Assembly: GCF_003991195.1 (NCBI RefSeq)
Contig: NZ_RCWL01000001.1
Span: forward strand, 620,001-684,000
Source: Gynurincola endophyticus
GTDB taxonomy: Bacteria > Bacteroidota > Bacteroidia > Chitinophagales > Chitinophagaceae
Direction of reading: 5' to 3'
DNA length: 64,000 nucleotides
Shown here: in pieces, positions 38,151-47,932 of the stretch
Layout: each line of letters begins with the position of its first letter
Position numbering within the stretch: position 1 is the stretch's first letter
Notes under the pieces: generated by a model
The model's database searches: none
What the model was told of the DNA's origin: nothing
What the model saw: only the letters and a program-made list of their open reading frames with translations
Program-made: the position numbers and the translations under genes

Positions 38151-39197
38151 TTAGAAAGTGGGGCAAAGAGTTTGGCGGTGTTCTTTAGAGTTTGGTAAAT
38201 AATGGCCGGGTGCAATCAGTGAGAATTCAAATGCACCACGCATCTGGTTAAAATTCTTCATACCCGAAGTGGTAGCATCGTAGCTGAATACCATCCGAAG
38301 AAATTTCCATTGAAATCCAACTTGTGGAATAACGGCATCACCGCCGCGGTAAAAAAGGCCGCCAATCAGCTGTAACTCACCATCGCCGGAGAGATTATAA
38401 TGAGCATTCATACCCAGCACATATTCGGAGGCGCCGGCCTGATGCGAATAGTATCCCATGGGGTTAATAATCCATTCGTCGCTGGTTTTTAAGATGGCAT
38501 TGGCAAAAGCCGTATAACGTGGAGCGATTCTGTTATCTATGCCGGTTACATCCGCATCAAAAAACGATTCGCGGGGCCTGTTCAGGTGCCAGGCGGCTAC
38601 CCCCATATTAATATAAACATCTTTTGAGGGAAAATAGGCATAGTTGACGCCTACCTGCATATCTAAATAGTTCACGTGGTTGTTGTCAATGACCACACTA
38701 CTGGGAATATTGTGGTTAAAGAAATAGCCATCGAACTGATCAGGAAATCTTAAATCGTGCTGATTAATTCTTTTATTGGTAATACCTGCATTGAATCCGA
38801 CTGATAAAAGATGGGCCACACCAATCATCTGGTGATAGGCAACGGAAGCATAGGCTTTTGTGGTGGTGAGTGCCCCTGAACCGGCAACATCTCTTAAAAT
38901 CATACCACCCAGCCCCATCCATCCCGAATAGATCTTTTCTCTGAATACCTGTGCATCTCCCCAAACCGAATAAGTTTTGTAGGGAACGTTCATTACAGAT
39001 GACCATTGATTGCGATAATTTACCCCAAGCCGGTAATCGGCGTCAGGAATGAAACCCGTATTGGCCGGGTTTGTTGACAGTGGAGAATTGTACCATTGCG
39101 AAAAATGCAGGTCCTGAGCAGATAAGGTGATTACCGCTGCCGTTGAAAGCACACTCAAGAGGAGTGCCTTTTTGATATGGTTCAATTTTCTGTTCAT
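38151..39197 (-). CDS. PorP/SprF-family outer-membrane protein (type IX secretion)
   Basis: 348 residues. A signal peptide (LLLSVLSTAAVITLSAQ) is followed by the family opening DLHFSQWYNSPLSTNPANTG, and the rest is a predicted beta barrel. PorP/SprF proteins help attach or route type B cargo of the type IX secretion system at the cell surface. The gene lies 18 bp after a large cargo gene with a type B domain, the usual pairing in gliding Bacteroidota. Confidence 0.92.
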   Translation of the reverse strand: MNRKLNHIKKALLLSVLSTAAVITLSAQDLHFSQWYNSPLSTNPANTGFIPDADYRLGVNYRNQWSSVMNVPYKTYSVWGDAQVFREKIYSGWMGLGGMILRDVAGSGALTTTKAYASVAYHQMIGVAHLLSVGFNAGITNKRINQHDLRFPDQFDGYFFNHNIPSSVVIDNNHVNYLDMQVGVNYAYFPSKDVYINMGVAAWHLNRPRESFFDADVTGIDNRIAPRYTAFANAILKTSDEWIINPMGYYSHQAGASEYVLGMNAHYNLSGDGELQLIGGLFYRGGDAVIPQVGFQWKFLRMVFSYDATTSGMKNFNQMRGAFEFSLIAPGHYLPNSKEHRQTLCPTF

Positions 39198-39215
39198 GTC
39201 TTCCGCTTTCCGGGG

Positions 39216-42200
39216 TTATCTAATCAATGTAATGTCGCCTGTTTTTTTATACTTCTCACCGTTTGTCATTTCAATTTCGAGTGTATAGGTATATACATCC
39301 ATCGGCTGTAATTTACCATTGAAGGTACCGTCCCAGCCAATATTTTTATCTGTTGATTCGAACATTTTCTGTCCCCATCTATTATAAATGACCCACCGCA
39401 TGTTCACAATTCCGTACCCTTTCACTTTAACAATACTGTTTTCTCCACCTCTGCCCGGCGTAAAGGCATTCGGAACATCAAAACTGGGATGTACTTCTGC
39501 TCGTACCGTTTGACGGGCAGTGTCAGTACAACCGAATTGATTAATGGCTACCAGAATCACCTCATACGTTCCACTGTATAAATAGTCGTGTGTAACAGGA
39601 GATCTACTATTGGTAGCGAATTCAGTACCGTCACCGAAACTCCATTTATATTGAACGGCATCTACTGATTGGTTCGTAAATACAAATGGTGAATTTGGTA
39701 CCACTGTAGTAGGCGTATAACTGAATGCGCTCACCGGTTGATTGGCTACTGTTAGTGTAAAATAGGTAGTATCTATTTTGTTACAGGTAAATTCATCTTC
39801 AGCAATTAACCGCACGGTATAAGTACCGGGTTGTGTATAGGTATGGGTCGGATTCACGTCTGTAGAAGTGGCTCCGCCGTCGCCAAAATCCCATCTGAAA
39901 CTGATACCTCCTAATGAAAGGTTGGTAAATTGAGCAAGATAAGGAAAACAGCCGCCTGGCTGTGTGGCTATTTGGGCTACCAGTGTTTCTGTTACCCTGA
40001 GATTAACCTCCAGTGGTTCTTCTGCATTACAGAATGCCGGATCTGTTAATGTCAGTGTTACTTTATAGTTGCCTTCGCGGGCATAAGTATGGGTTACAGC
40101 ATCGTTGATGCCGGCTATTTGTGTGTGCCCGTCGCCAAAATCCCACCTGAACACGTTGCCACTAAAACTACCGCCCGATAATGCCTGGCTAAGGTTATTG
40201 AAGGTATATTCAAATTTTGTACAATCACTGCCGCGTGTGTAATCAAAGTTTAACAGCGCTTCGTTGTCTCCCACATGTACTCTTATTTCAGAAGTATCTC
40301 TCTCATTACAAGTGGCCGGATCAATTGCAATCAGGCGTACGGTATAAGTATCTACCTGATCAAAAATATGTGGCAATTCATAATGTGTGGTCGTTTCATT
40401 ACGCACCATGGTACCGCTGCTGTTAAAAATTTGCCATTCGTAGCTTTTGGCCAGAAGCATGGTGTCTTTCAGAACAGTGCTGAATGGTACGCAACCGATG
40501 GTATCGAAGCGTTGTGTTTGTGCATTATAGGAAGAAACACCGGAAATTACACCGGTATAATTGAATGAAATTTTAATAGCTGCCAGGTTACAACCATTAC
40601 TGCCGTTTACTCTTGACCATGCATTTACAGTGGTAGGAAAACGTACGTTCGGGTAAGTGCTTCTCATACAGTTCGCACATACGGCCATATAAATTACTCC
40701 CTGCTGATCGAAGCGGCTGGTTCCTCCGTCAATATGTTCGGGATATCCCTGGTTTTGTCCGAAATAAGTTCCATAAATCAGGCTGTCGGCATTCCGTGCC
40801 ATTACCATAAAATATAAATCCTGATTGTCTGTTTGTGATTTTATGGCGTCAGCGGTGATGGGTAAACCTATCGTTCCTTCCATTCCGTAGTTATTGGGAA
40901 GTGAATTTCCTAATCCGCCCCAACCGGCAATATACATATTCTGACATCTGTCTACCATAAATGCAACGGGCGAAACATTGGCATTCCGGCCGCCTGATCC
41001 CCATACTGTTCTGAAATGCCAGGTATCCAGATCGGGTGAGAGTTTTCCTACGAATTGTTTTCCGCCATTATTAGAATAGTTGGCATTGATCACACTGAGT
41101 CCGCCTTCTGCAACCCCCATAATATAAATGTCACCGGCACGATCTGTCTGAATTCCATAAATACCATCAAAACGATTGGTACTGACAAATACTGTTTTTA
41201 CCAGTGAGTTACCATTTGGTGAGATGATACTGATAAATCCATCTGCCGGTGCTCCCTGGAAGGTAGAGGAGTTGGCACCCAGAAAATCTGAACTCGAAGT
41301 AGCCCCGGCTACATAAATTTGCCGGGTAATCGGATGTTGTGTTAATACGAATGCTGCATCATCACTGCTGCCACCCAGATAACTGCTCCATAAAATATTT
41401 TGACAATTCACGTCGATTTCAGCTACTATACCGTCCTGTGCGCCGCGATGACTGGTATTAAAACCACTTCCGCGCATCGGGAAATTTGAAGACTGCGTTT
41501 GTGATACGATAAGAATATTTCCATTGTCTTTAAAAATGACTTCACTTCTGGAGTCATCGCCATAGAACCGGTAAGTTTGTCTGAATATATTGTTTCCATT
41601 CAGAAATTTATCCTGAATATTTACACCGTCATCACCGGATCCTCCAATCAGTAAAGAACCGATCAAAGCTGTTCCCGTTGCATTTAATTTGCACAGAGCT
41701 ATATCAAAACCACCGCCGGGACCTTCTCTGGTGCCGGGAAAGTTAGAAGAGTTGGTTCGTCCGAGAACAACCAAATTGCCCTGCTCATCTGCAATTAAAC
41801 TGTGAGGGTATTCGTGTGCATTACCACCAATATAGGTGGCGTACATTCTCTGTGAACCGGTACTGTTAAACCGGAATATTGATATATCTATTTCGCCCAG
41901 AAAGTTACCCTGAAAAGCACCGGTTGAAGTAGGGAAGCCCGGCCCCCATGAAATTCCTCCTGAGAATAAAGATCCGTCTCTGCCCGGGGTAGCCGTATAA
42001 CCATATTGATCACTCGGGCTACCGGTAAACGAACTGAATACCAGGGATGGATCAATCACCAGGGTTTGATCAGCACCCGGAGTGTTTACTTTAAATCCGA
42101 CAGATTGCGGGGATAATAATTCAAATTTTGTAGTTACTTTTTCACGTCCTTTCTGATCCTGATAAGTATAGCTTTCAGGAATATCTTCTATCATTTTACC

Positions 42201-42869
42201 TACCGAAGTAGTGATAATGAGTTGGTTTTTTACAATCTGTAGTTTTTGGGCACCTTCATAATCAAGAATTACATTTTTGGGATTACCACCCGGACGAACG
42301 ATGATATCATACTTTAGTCCGCCCGCTGCACTGATAAACCGGATATCGATATTGGGATAAACGTTCCGGTAGGTGACTGCAGTGTATGTTTTGGCATTGG
42401 AGGCCCATTTGGAAGGGTCATTTCCGTAGAAGTAATTACTGGCTCCGCCTATTTCTTTTTCTCCGGCAATTTCGGGGTTTGGATTAGCATTTCTGAAAGT
42501 TACTTTAATGGCATGTGCACGATAATCCATTTCACCCATTCCTGCCGGTGGTTTTGAAGGGGCGGAAGGGAGTGGGTTGATTAAATTACTGCCGTCAGGA
42601 ATGAAGATCGGGCCACCGCTGTTAGTGCTTTCCACATGAGGATGCAGCGCATGTTGAATACGGTGCATATCTTCAGTACTGTATTGAACAATGTAAAATC
42701 CGTCTTTTGCAAGGAAAAAAGCTCCGTCCGATAACTTCCCATGAAATAAAACACGCTTATCCCATTGTCCTTTATTTTCTGTGAAGTCATAAGAACTGGG
42801 AAGATCCTGGGCTGTTGACGAAACGGAGATCAGTAATAGCAGAAGCAATATACGGATCTGTTGTATCAT
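39216..42869 (-). CDS. large secreted PKD-domain protein with type IX secretion type B sorting domain
   Basis: 1217 residues; signal peptide MIQQIRILLLLLLISVSSTA. The first ~270 residues (YDFTENKGQWDKRVLFHGKL onward) resemble the N-terminal domain that often precedes SBBP-type beta-propeller repeats. The middle has repeated YIGG/YLGGSSDD-type blades. Residues about 860-1130 hold three to four PKD domains (WDFGDG, WDFGDG, WSFGDG). The last ~85 are the gliding-motility-associated CHU_C/type B sorting domain (VPNAFTPG, IYNRWGQKMFES, WDGTFNG). A surface-exposed or adhesive role is likely; no enzyme motif is visible. Confidence 0.9.
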   Translation of the reverse strand: MIQQIRILLLLLLISVSSTAQDLPSSYDFTENKGQWDKRVLFHGKLSDGAFFLAKDGFYIVQYSTEDMHRIQHALHPHVESTNSGGPIFIPDGSNLINPLPSAPSKPPAGMGEMDYRAHAIKVTFRNANPNPEIAGEKEIGGASNYFYGNDPSKWASNAKTYTAVTYRNVYPNIDIRFISAAGGLKYDIIVRPGGNPKNVILDYEGAQKLQIVKNQLIITTSVGKMIEDIPESYTYQDQKGREKVTTKFELLSPQSVGFKVNTPGADQTLVIDPSLVFSSFTGSPSDQYGYTATPGRDGSLFSGGISWGPGFPTSTGAFQGNFLGEIDISIFRFNSTGSQRMYATYIGGNAHEYPHSLIADEQGNLVVLGRTNSSNFPGTREGPGGGFDIALCKLNATGTALIGSLLIGGSGDDGVNIQDKFLNGNNIFRQTYRFYGDDSRSEVIFKDNGNILIVSQTQSSNFPMRGSGFNTSHRGAQDGIVAEIDVNCQNILWSSYLGGSSDDAAFVLTQHPITRQIYVAGATSSSDFLGANSSTFQGAPADGFISIISPNGNSLVKTVFVSTNRFDGIYGIQTDRAGDIYIMGVAEGGLSVINANYSNNGGKQFVGKLSPDLDTWHFRTVWGSGGRNANVSPVAFMVDRCQNMYIAGWGGLGNSLPNNYGMEGTIGLPITADAIKSQTDNQDLYFMVMARNADSLIYGTYFGQNQGYPEHIDGGTSRFDQQGVIYMAVCANCMRSTYPNVRFPTTVNAWSRVNGSNGCNLAAIKISFNYTGVISGVSSYNAQTQRFDTIGCVPFSTVLKDTMLLAKSYEWQIFNSSGTMVRNETTTHYELPHIFDQVDTYTVRLIAIDPATCNERDTSEIRVHVGDNEALLNFDYTRGSDCTKFEYTFNNLSQALSGGSFSGNVFRWDFGDGHTQIAGINDAVTHTYAREGNYKVTLTLTDPAFCNAEEPLEVNLRVTETLVAQIATQPGGCFPYLAQFTNLSLGGISFRWDFGDGGATSTDVNPTHTYTQPGTYTVRLIAEDEFTCNKIDTTYFTLTVANQPVSAFSYTPTTVVPNSPFVFTNQSVDAVQYKWSFGDGTEFATNSRSPVTHDYLYSGTYEVILVAINQFGCTDTARQTVRAEVHPSFDVPNAFTPGRGGENSIVKVKGYGIVNMRWVIYNRWGQKMFESTDKNIGWDGTFNGKLQPMDVYTYTLEIEMTNGEKYKKTGDITLIR

Positions 42870-43023
42870 GGGTAATTTTATTGAATTTAAGAAAATTTAT
42901 TGACCATTCCTAATGGCAGAGGCCGATGCAATCATTAAACTTAGGAAATTTTCAATTAAAAGAACATTAATTACTAATTAACTCAATAATCAGCAAAACA
43001 AATGTTAAAAGCAATTACACAAA

Positions 43024-45144
43024 TTAGGAAATTTTGCTCCAGGCAGTTCTTCCTTTGAGTGTATGTAAATATGTTTTCAAGGATTGGTGGATGGGTTGCG
43101 ATAAATCAGGGTCTTTTTCTAAAACCCTGGTAGCGATCTGTTGTGCCAGCAGTAACCATTCACGGTCATTAGCGATACTGGCAATTTTAAAGTTGAGTGC
43201 GCCGCTCTGACGCGTACCTTCAATGTCTCCCGGTCCTCTGAGCTCCAGATCTTTCTCTGCTATTTTGAAGCCATCATTGGTAGCGCACATGATTTTCATC
43301 CGTTCCGAACCTTCATTACTCAGTTTGCTGCCGGTGATCAGTATACAATAACTCTTTTCCGCTCCACGTCCCACCCGTCCTCTCAACTGGTGTAACTGGG
43401 ATAAACCGAATTTTTCTGCACTTTCAATAACCATTACACTGGCATTCGGTACATCTACCCCCACTTCGATTACCGTAGTGGCTACCATTATTTGAGTATC
43501 ATTCGTCTTAAAACGTTGCATGTTGGTTTCACGGATATCCAGGGGTTGTTTTCCGTGAACCATGCTGATCCAGTACTTAGGCTCCGGAAAGTAAGCTTTT
43601 ACGTTCTCATAACCCTTCATCAGGTTTTCGTAGTCGAGTTTTTCCGATTCTTCGATGAGCGGGAATATAATGTAAGCCTGACGGCCTTTCTGTACTTCAT
43701 TTTTGATAAAATCCATCACCTGCGAACGCGCTGATTCCTGCCGGTGCACGGTAGTAATAGGTTGCCGGTTCGGGGGTAGTTCATCCATTACACTGTAATC
43801 TAAATCTCCATAAGCGGTCATCGCCAACGTTCTCGGAATCGGGGTTGCCGTCATTACGAGCATGTGCGGTGGAATGCTGGCTTTTTTCCACAACTTTGCT
43901 CTTTGTGCTACTCCGAACCGGTGTTGTTCGTCAACAATGGCCAGACCAAGATTTTTAAATTGTACGGTATCTTCGATGATTGCATGTGTTCCTACCAGCA
44001 ATTGAATTTCACCGTTGGCCAGAGATTCCAGTATTTTTCTGCGTTCTTTTGTTTTTGTGGCGCCGGTTAATATCCGGGCATTCAGCGGTAAATCGCCTAA
44101 TAGTTTTTTTATTCCCTGAAAATGTTGGCGGGCTAATATTTCGGTAGGCGCCAGCATGCAGGCCTGAAACTGATTGTCTACCGCTAGCAACATCGCCAGC
44201 AAAGCCACTATCGTTTTTCCACTTCCTACATCTCCCTGTAGCAAACGGTTCATTTGCGCGCCGCTTCCTACATCTTTTCTGATTTCTTTCAGTACTCTTT
44301 TCTGCGCACCTGTGAGCTCAAATGGTAAATGTTTCGCATAAAAAGTATTGAAATAGTCACCAACCTGTGAAAATACTACTCCTTTAGAATAGCGCTGACG
44401 TTCGAGACGAATCAAACCCAGCCGTAACTGTGCTATAAAAAACTCTTCAAATTTGAAACGATTGACTGCCTGCTGATACATTTCCTGTGAAGGAGGAAAA
44501 TGGATCGCGCAAATCGCCTGATAACGTGGAATCAGGTTTAATTTTTCGATTATGTATGCAGGTAAGTTTTCGGGAAAGTCTTTTTCCGAAAGCATTAAAA
44601 ATAATGACTGTGTCAATTGAGCTAACTGACGTCCGCCAAGCCCACGGGCTTTTAATTTTTCTGTACTGGAGTAAACAGGCTCCAGAAAAGATTTGGCCTC
44701 CGGCTGTGAAGCATTGGCTGGTTCCAGTTCAGGATGAGAAATCTGTGCCTGATACTGGAAAAAAGAAACTTTTCCATAAGCTCTGTAAACATCACCGACG
44801 ATTAAAGCTTTTTCTACCCAGGGAATGCCCTGAAACCATACCAGTTCAATCGCACCGCCGGATTTGTCTTGTAATTGAGCAACCAGCCTGCGGCCTCTTT
44901 TTTCTCCGATAATTTCTTTTTTCACAATTCGTCCTGTTACCTGTACAAAATCGTCTTGTGGCGTAATTGAAAGAATCGGAGTGATTTTGGTTTTATCAAT
45001 GTGTTTAAAAGGGAAATGCTCTATCAGATCCTTAAACGTGAAGATTTGTAATTCTTTCTTTAACAAATCTGCACGTTGAGGACCTACACCCTTCAGATAT
45101 TCAATCGGGCTATTGAGTATATTATTCTGGTTAGAAATAATCAA
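43024..45144 (-). CDS. recG: ATP-dependent DNA helicase RecG
   Basis: 706 residues, normal for RecG. An N-terminal wedge/OB domain (VQVTGRIVKKE) precedes the two helicase lobes: Walker A GDVGSGKTIVA, DEQH box DEQHRFGV, TATPIPRTLAMTAYGD, and motif VI QLRGRVGRG. It drives fork regression and branch migration at stalled forks. The start is a TTG at 45144: the next in-frame Met is about 185 residues in, and a stop codon lies eight codons upstream. It follows the GT-C-like gene by 21 bp on the same strand. Confidence 0.95.
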   Translation of the reverse strand: MIISNQNNILNSPIEYLKGVGPQRADLLKKELQIFTFKDLIEHFPFKHIDKTKITPILSITPQDDFVQVTGRIVKKEIIGEKRGRRLVAQLQDKSGGAIELVWFQGIPWVEKALIVGDVYRAYGKVSFFQYQAQISHPELEPANASQPEAKSFLEPVYSSTEKLKARGLGGRQLAQLTQSLFLMLSEKDFPENLPAYIIEKLNLIPRYQAICAIHFPPSQEMYQQAVNRFKFEEFFIAQLRLGLIRLERQRYSKGVVFSQVGDYFNTFYAKHLPFELTGAQKRVLKEIRKDVGSGAQMNRLLQGDVGSGKTIVALLAMLLAVDNQFQACMLAPTEILARQHFQGIKKLLGDLPLNARILTGATKTKERRKILESLANGEIQLLVGTHAIIEDTVQFKNLGLAIVDEQHRFGVAQRAKLWKKASIPPHMLVMTATPIPRTLAMTAYGDLDYSVMDELPPNRQPITTVHRQESARSQVMDFIKNEVQKGRQAYIIFPLIEESEKLDYENLMKGYENVKAYFPEPKYWISMVHGKQPLDIRETNMQRFKTNDTQIMVATTVIEVGVDVPNASVMVIESAEKFGLSQLHQLRGRVGRGAEKSYCILITGSKLSNEGSERMKIMCATNDGFKIAEKDLELRGPGDIEGTRQSGALNFKIASIANDREWLLLAQQIATRVLEKDPDLSQPIHQSLKTYLHTLKGRTAWSKIS

Positions 45145-45165
45145 TCGGTTTCTACCGCAAATATA

Positions 45166-46836
45166 CTATTCATTATTTTCTAATACTTCGTTGTTTGTAG
45201 AATCGGTGATATGTTTTGGATTGATATACACTTCCACCCATGCGTGTTGGGTAGGTTTGCGTGGTGCTACAAAACGGTCGGCCAGTTTATATTTTTCCTG
45301 TAACTTTTCTCTGAGTATGTAAGGATAGAAGTTATTCAGGTAAGGGATATATTCGTATAAAACGATATCGTAATAATCATCTTCGATACGTTGGATAAAC
45401 ATATTGGTTTCGCGTTCAAACATTCCTACACCCTTATGAAACCATAGCGGGTAGTGTGAACCGGTTTCTAGTGCAAACGGTACTTCTGCTGCTAATGGGG
45501 TCAGTTCGGTCATGTTCAACACTTTCAGGTCTTTTCCATTTTTTACCAGATCCATATTCATAAAGCGTTCTATGCCATCAGCGGTTGAATTGGGAACCAT
45601 TATTTTTTCAAATGATTTCAGATTTGGAACACGCCATTCACTGAGCGGAATTTCGGTAGTATCCAATTCAATCATGTAAGTATTTCTGTCCACTACGGTA
45701 GCGTAATTATATCCTTCATGCGCTTCGTAAGTATATTCCTTGTTGTTTTTTAACAGAAATCTTTCAATGTATCTGAAGTAAATATGACTCCAGGTTAATA
45801 ATATTCCCAGCGTTGTAATAATAATTACTTTGGGCTGGTTGAAATTGATTTTAGTGATTAACCCGATCAGATAAAGTATATAAATGACTGAAAAGCTATG
45901 GAAGAAGATATTATTGTCGAGTGGAACATAACTGGTTACCTGAAAAATAGCCGCCTGGGCTAAAATTCCTAAGCTCAAAAGCGTGAAAAGTACCAGCGGA
46001 CGGTCATTCCAGAAACTTTTCCATTGACGGATAATAGCAATCAGCAGAACGGCAATCAGGAAGAGATAAAATTTAATCCATTGTGATTGCAGCAAAAATT
46101 CTTTAATGATATCAGTGATTGACATTCTGGATGAATGTGGGAACTGTCCATGATTAAACCAGTAACCGAAATCATATTTTAGTAAAGGTAGAATAATGAT
46201 TAAACCTGTAGCTAAAAAAGCAGTCAAATAAATAGCAAGGGGTTTCCATGCTTTTTTCTGAATGAGGTCATAAGCCAGTAACGCAATACAGATCAATAAT
46301 GCTAATCCGCCACCGTCTTGTTTGGTAAAGAACGAGAAGAAGGTGAAAACACCGGCTCCGGCGAGCCAGATCCATCCGAAACGCTTTAATACGGTTGTTT
46401 TCAGATAAGCAGTTAACATCGCCAGTGCCACCAGTTCATACATGATTACCGTATGATTATACCATGGCCAATAGTTTGAGAATGAGTAAGATAATACAAA
46501 AACTAAAACTCCTGTAAAGCGTATTCCGTAAGGAAGTTCTAAGTTTCTCCCGATTGCACGAAAAGATAATCCTGCGATAATATTGATAAATGCCTGTGCT
46601 TTTATCAGAGTAAAAAGCTGAGCACCAAAGAATTTAAAGAAAACTGCCGGAATTACCCAGTACATATATCCGACCGGCATTCCGAAATCTTTATAGGGCA
46701 TTTCGCCCTGCATCAGGCGATAAGCCCCCTCCCACGATAAAAAAATGTTGATTCTATAAGGTAAAGTGGTAAAAACCGGAATGAGTGCGGCTACCACTAT
46801 AATAGTAATCTCTGCAATAGATATTAATCTTTTCAT
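45166..46836 (-). CDS. GT-C-like multi-pass membrane protein, candidate polyprenyl-phosphate-sugar glycosyltransferase
   Basis: 556 residues from the ATG at 46836 (ATG 46857 and TTG 46869 are also in frame). About eleven hydrophobic segments are followed by a ~180-residue soluble C-terminal part. After TM1 comes a first outer loop with acidic residues (SWEGAYRLMQGEMPYKDF), the layout of GT-C enzymes, which take sugars from polyprenyl-phosphate donors at the periplasmic face. It is divergent, by 193 bp, from the operon predicted to make polyprenyl-phosphoryl-arabinose, so it is a good candidate acceptor-side transferase. The exact family is not certain. Confidence 0.6.
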   Translation of the reverse strand: MKRLISIAEITIIVVAALIPVFTTLPYRINIFLSWEGAYRLMQGEMPYKDFGMPVGYMYWVIPAVFFKFFGAQLFTLIKAQAFINIIAGLSFRAIGRNLELPYGIRFTGVLVFVLSYSFSNYWPWYNHTVIMYELVALAMLTAYLKTTVLKRFGWIWLAGAGVFTFFSFFTKQDGGGLALLICIALLAYDLIQKKAWKPLAIYLTAFLATGLIIILPLLKYDFGYWFNHGQFPHSSRMSITDIIKEFLLQSQWIKFYLFLIAVLLIAIIRQWKSFWNDRPLVLFTLLSLGILAQAAIFQVTSYVPLDNNIFFHSFSVIYILYLIGLITKINFNQPKVIIITTLGILLTWSHIYFRYIERFLLKNNKEYTYEAHEGYNYATVVDRNTYMIELDTTEIPLSEWRVPNLKSFEKIMVPNSTADGIERFMNMDLVKNGKDLKVLNMTELTPLAAEVPFALETGSHYPLWFHKGVGMFERETNMFIQRIEDDYYDIVLYEYIPYLNNFYPYILREKLQEKYKLADRFVAPRKPTQHAWVEVYINPKHITDSTNNEVLENNE

Positions 46837-47029
46837 AGCTTTGAGGTCTGATATCATGTTTGTATGCAAAAATAAACAGCAAATAACGCTTATTTATACT
46901 ACAAAAATGGGATCGGGCAATTTTTTGATACAAAAATCAGTTTAAGACGATGGTTTTTGGGTAAATTAACGAAGCTTACCAAATCAATAACTAATTTTAC
47001 AGCTGTATATTGCAAAAAGATAAAAGTTC

Positions 47030-47932
47030 ATGAAGCATTATATTAAACTACTTCGCCCTAAAGATTGGGCTAAAAACCTTTTTCTGTTTATTCCTTCTTT
47101 TTTTGCGGGCAAGCTGTTTCATCCTCAGTCGCTGATTCTCCAATTTGAATGGCTGATCGGAGGCTTTTTTGCATTCAGCTTCCTGGCAAGTAGTATTTAT
47201 ATTATCAATGATTATCGGGATGTGGAGGATGACAGAAAACATCCTCAGAAAAAATTCAGACCCATTGCTTCAGGTAAAGTAAAGAAAAATGTTGCCCTGC
47301 TGATCAGTATTGCTTTGATGATACTCGGTTTCGGAATCAGTTACTTACTCGATAATTCAGGTAAATTCCTGTTTATCACTTTACTGTATTATATACTGAA
47401 TATGGGTTACTGCTTTGGATTAAAAAATATATCCATCGTCGATATTCTGATTGTGAGTACAGGGTTCGTATTGCGCGTTAAAGGTGGTGCGGAGTTGGGT
47501 AAAGTGGATATTACCGAATGGTTAACAATTATGACTTTTCTGTTAGCACTATTTATGGCAATTGCTAAACGAAGAGATGATGTAATGCTGAAAGTTTCTA
47601 CCGGCGCAGAAATGCGTAAATCTATGAAAGGATATTCTTTAGAATTTTTGAATACGCTGCTCGGCCTCTTCTGTGCAATTCTGATCGTTTCTTATATTAA
47701 CTATACAGTATCCGGTGCACTTTATCATCAGTTCGGACATCGTTTGTATTATACTTCTTTGTTCGTGATTGCCGGAATTATGCGATATTTGCAAATCACC
47801 TTTGTGCTTAATAAGGCTGGTTCGCCAACAGAAATCCTATACAAAGACCGATTTATTCAAATTACCCTCCTTCTATGGGTCATCAGCTTTTATGTGATTC
47901 TGTATATGAAGGATGTAACCATATTTCAATAA
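47030..47932 (+). CDS. UbiA-family polyprenyl-phosphate phosphoribosyltransferase (DPPR synthase-like)
   Basis: 300 residues, about eight to nine membrane helices. The UbiA aspartate motif is Asn60-Asp61-x2-Asp64-x3-Asp68, in the context NDYRDVEDDRKHPQKKFRPI. As I recall it, this closely matches mycobacterial Rv3806c, which transfers phosphoribose from PRPP to decaprenyl phosphate; other UbiA enzymes lack the KFRPIASG extension. LRVKGGAELG and AIAKRRDDV also fit that subgroup. Its stop overlaps the start of the DprE1-like gene (TAATG), so the two are translationally coupled. Confidence 0.85.
   Translation: MKHYIKLLRPKDWAKNLFLFIPSFFAGKLFHPQSLILQFEWLIGGFFAFSFLASSIYIINDYRDVEDDRKHPQKKFRPIASGKVKKNVALLISIALMILGFGISYLLDNSGKFLFITLLYYILNMGYCFGLKNISIVDILIVSTGFVLRVKGGAELGKVDITEWLTIMTFLLALFMAIAKRRDDVMLKVSTGAEMRKSMKGYSLEFLNTLLGLFCAILIVSYINYTVSGALYHQFGHRLYYTSLFVIAGIMRYLQITFVLNKAGSPTEILYKDRFIQITLLLWVISFYVILYMKDVTIFQ

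Noticed and set aside
44487-44912. 141-codon plus-strand frame inside recG
   Set aside because: recG is unambiguous over its full length on the other strand, and the frame shows no domain or signal.
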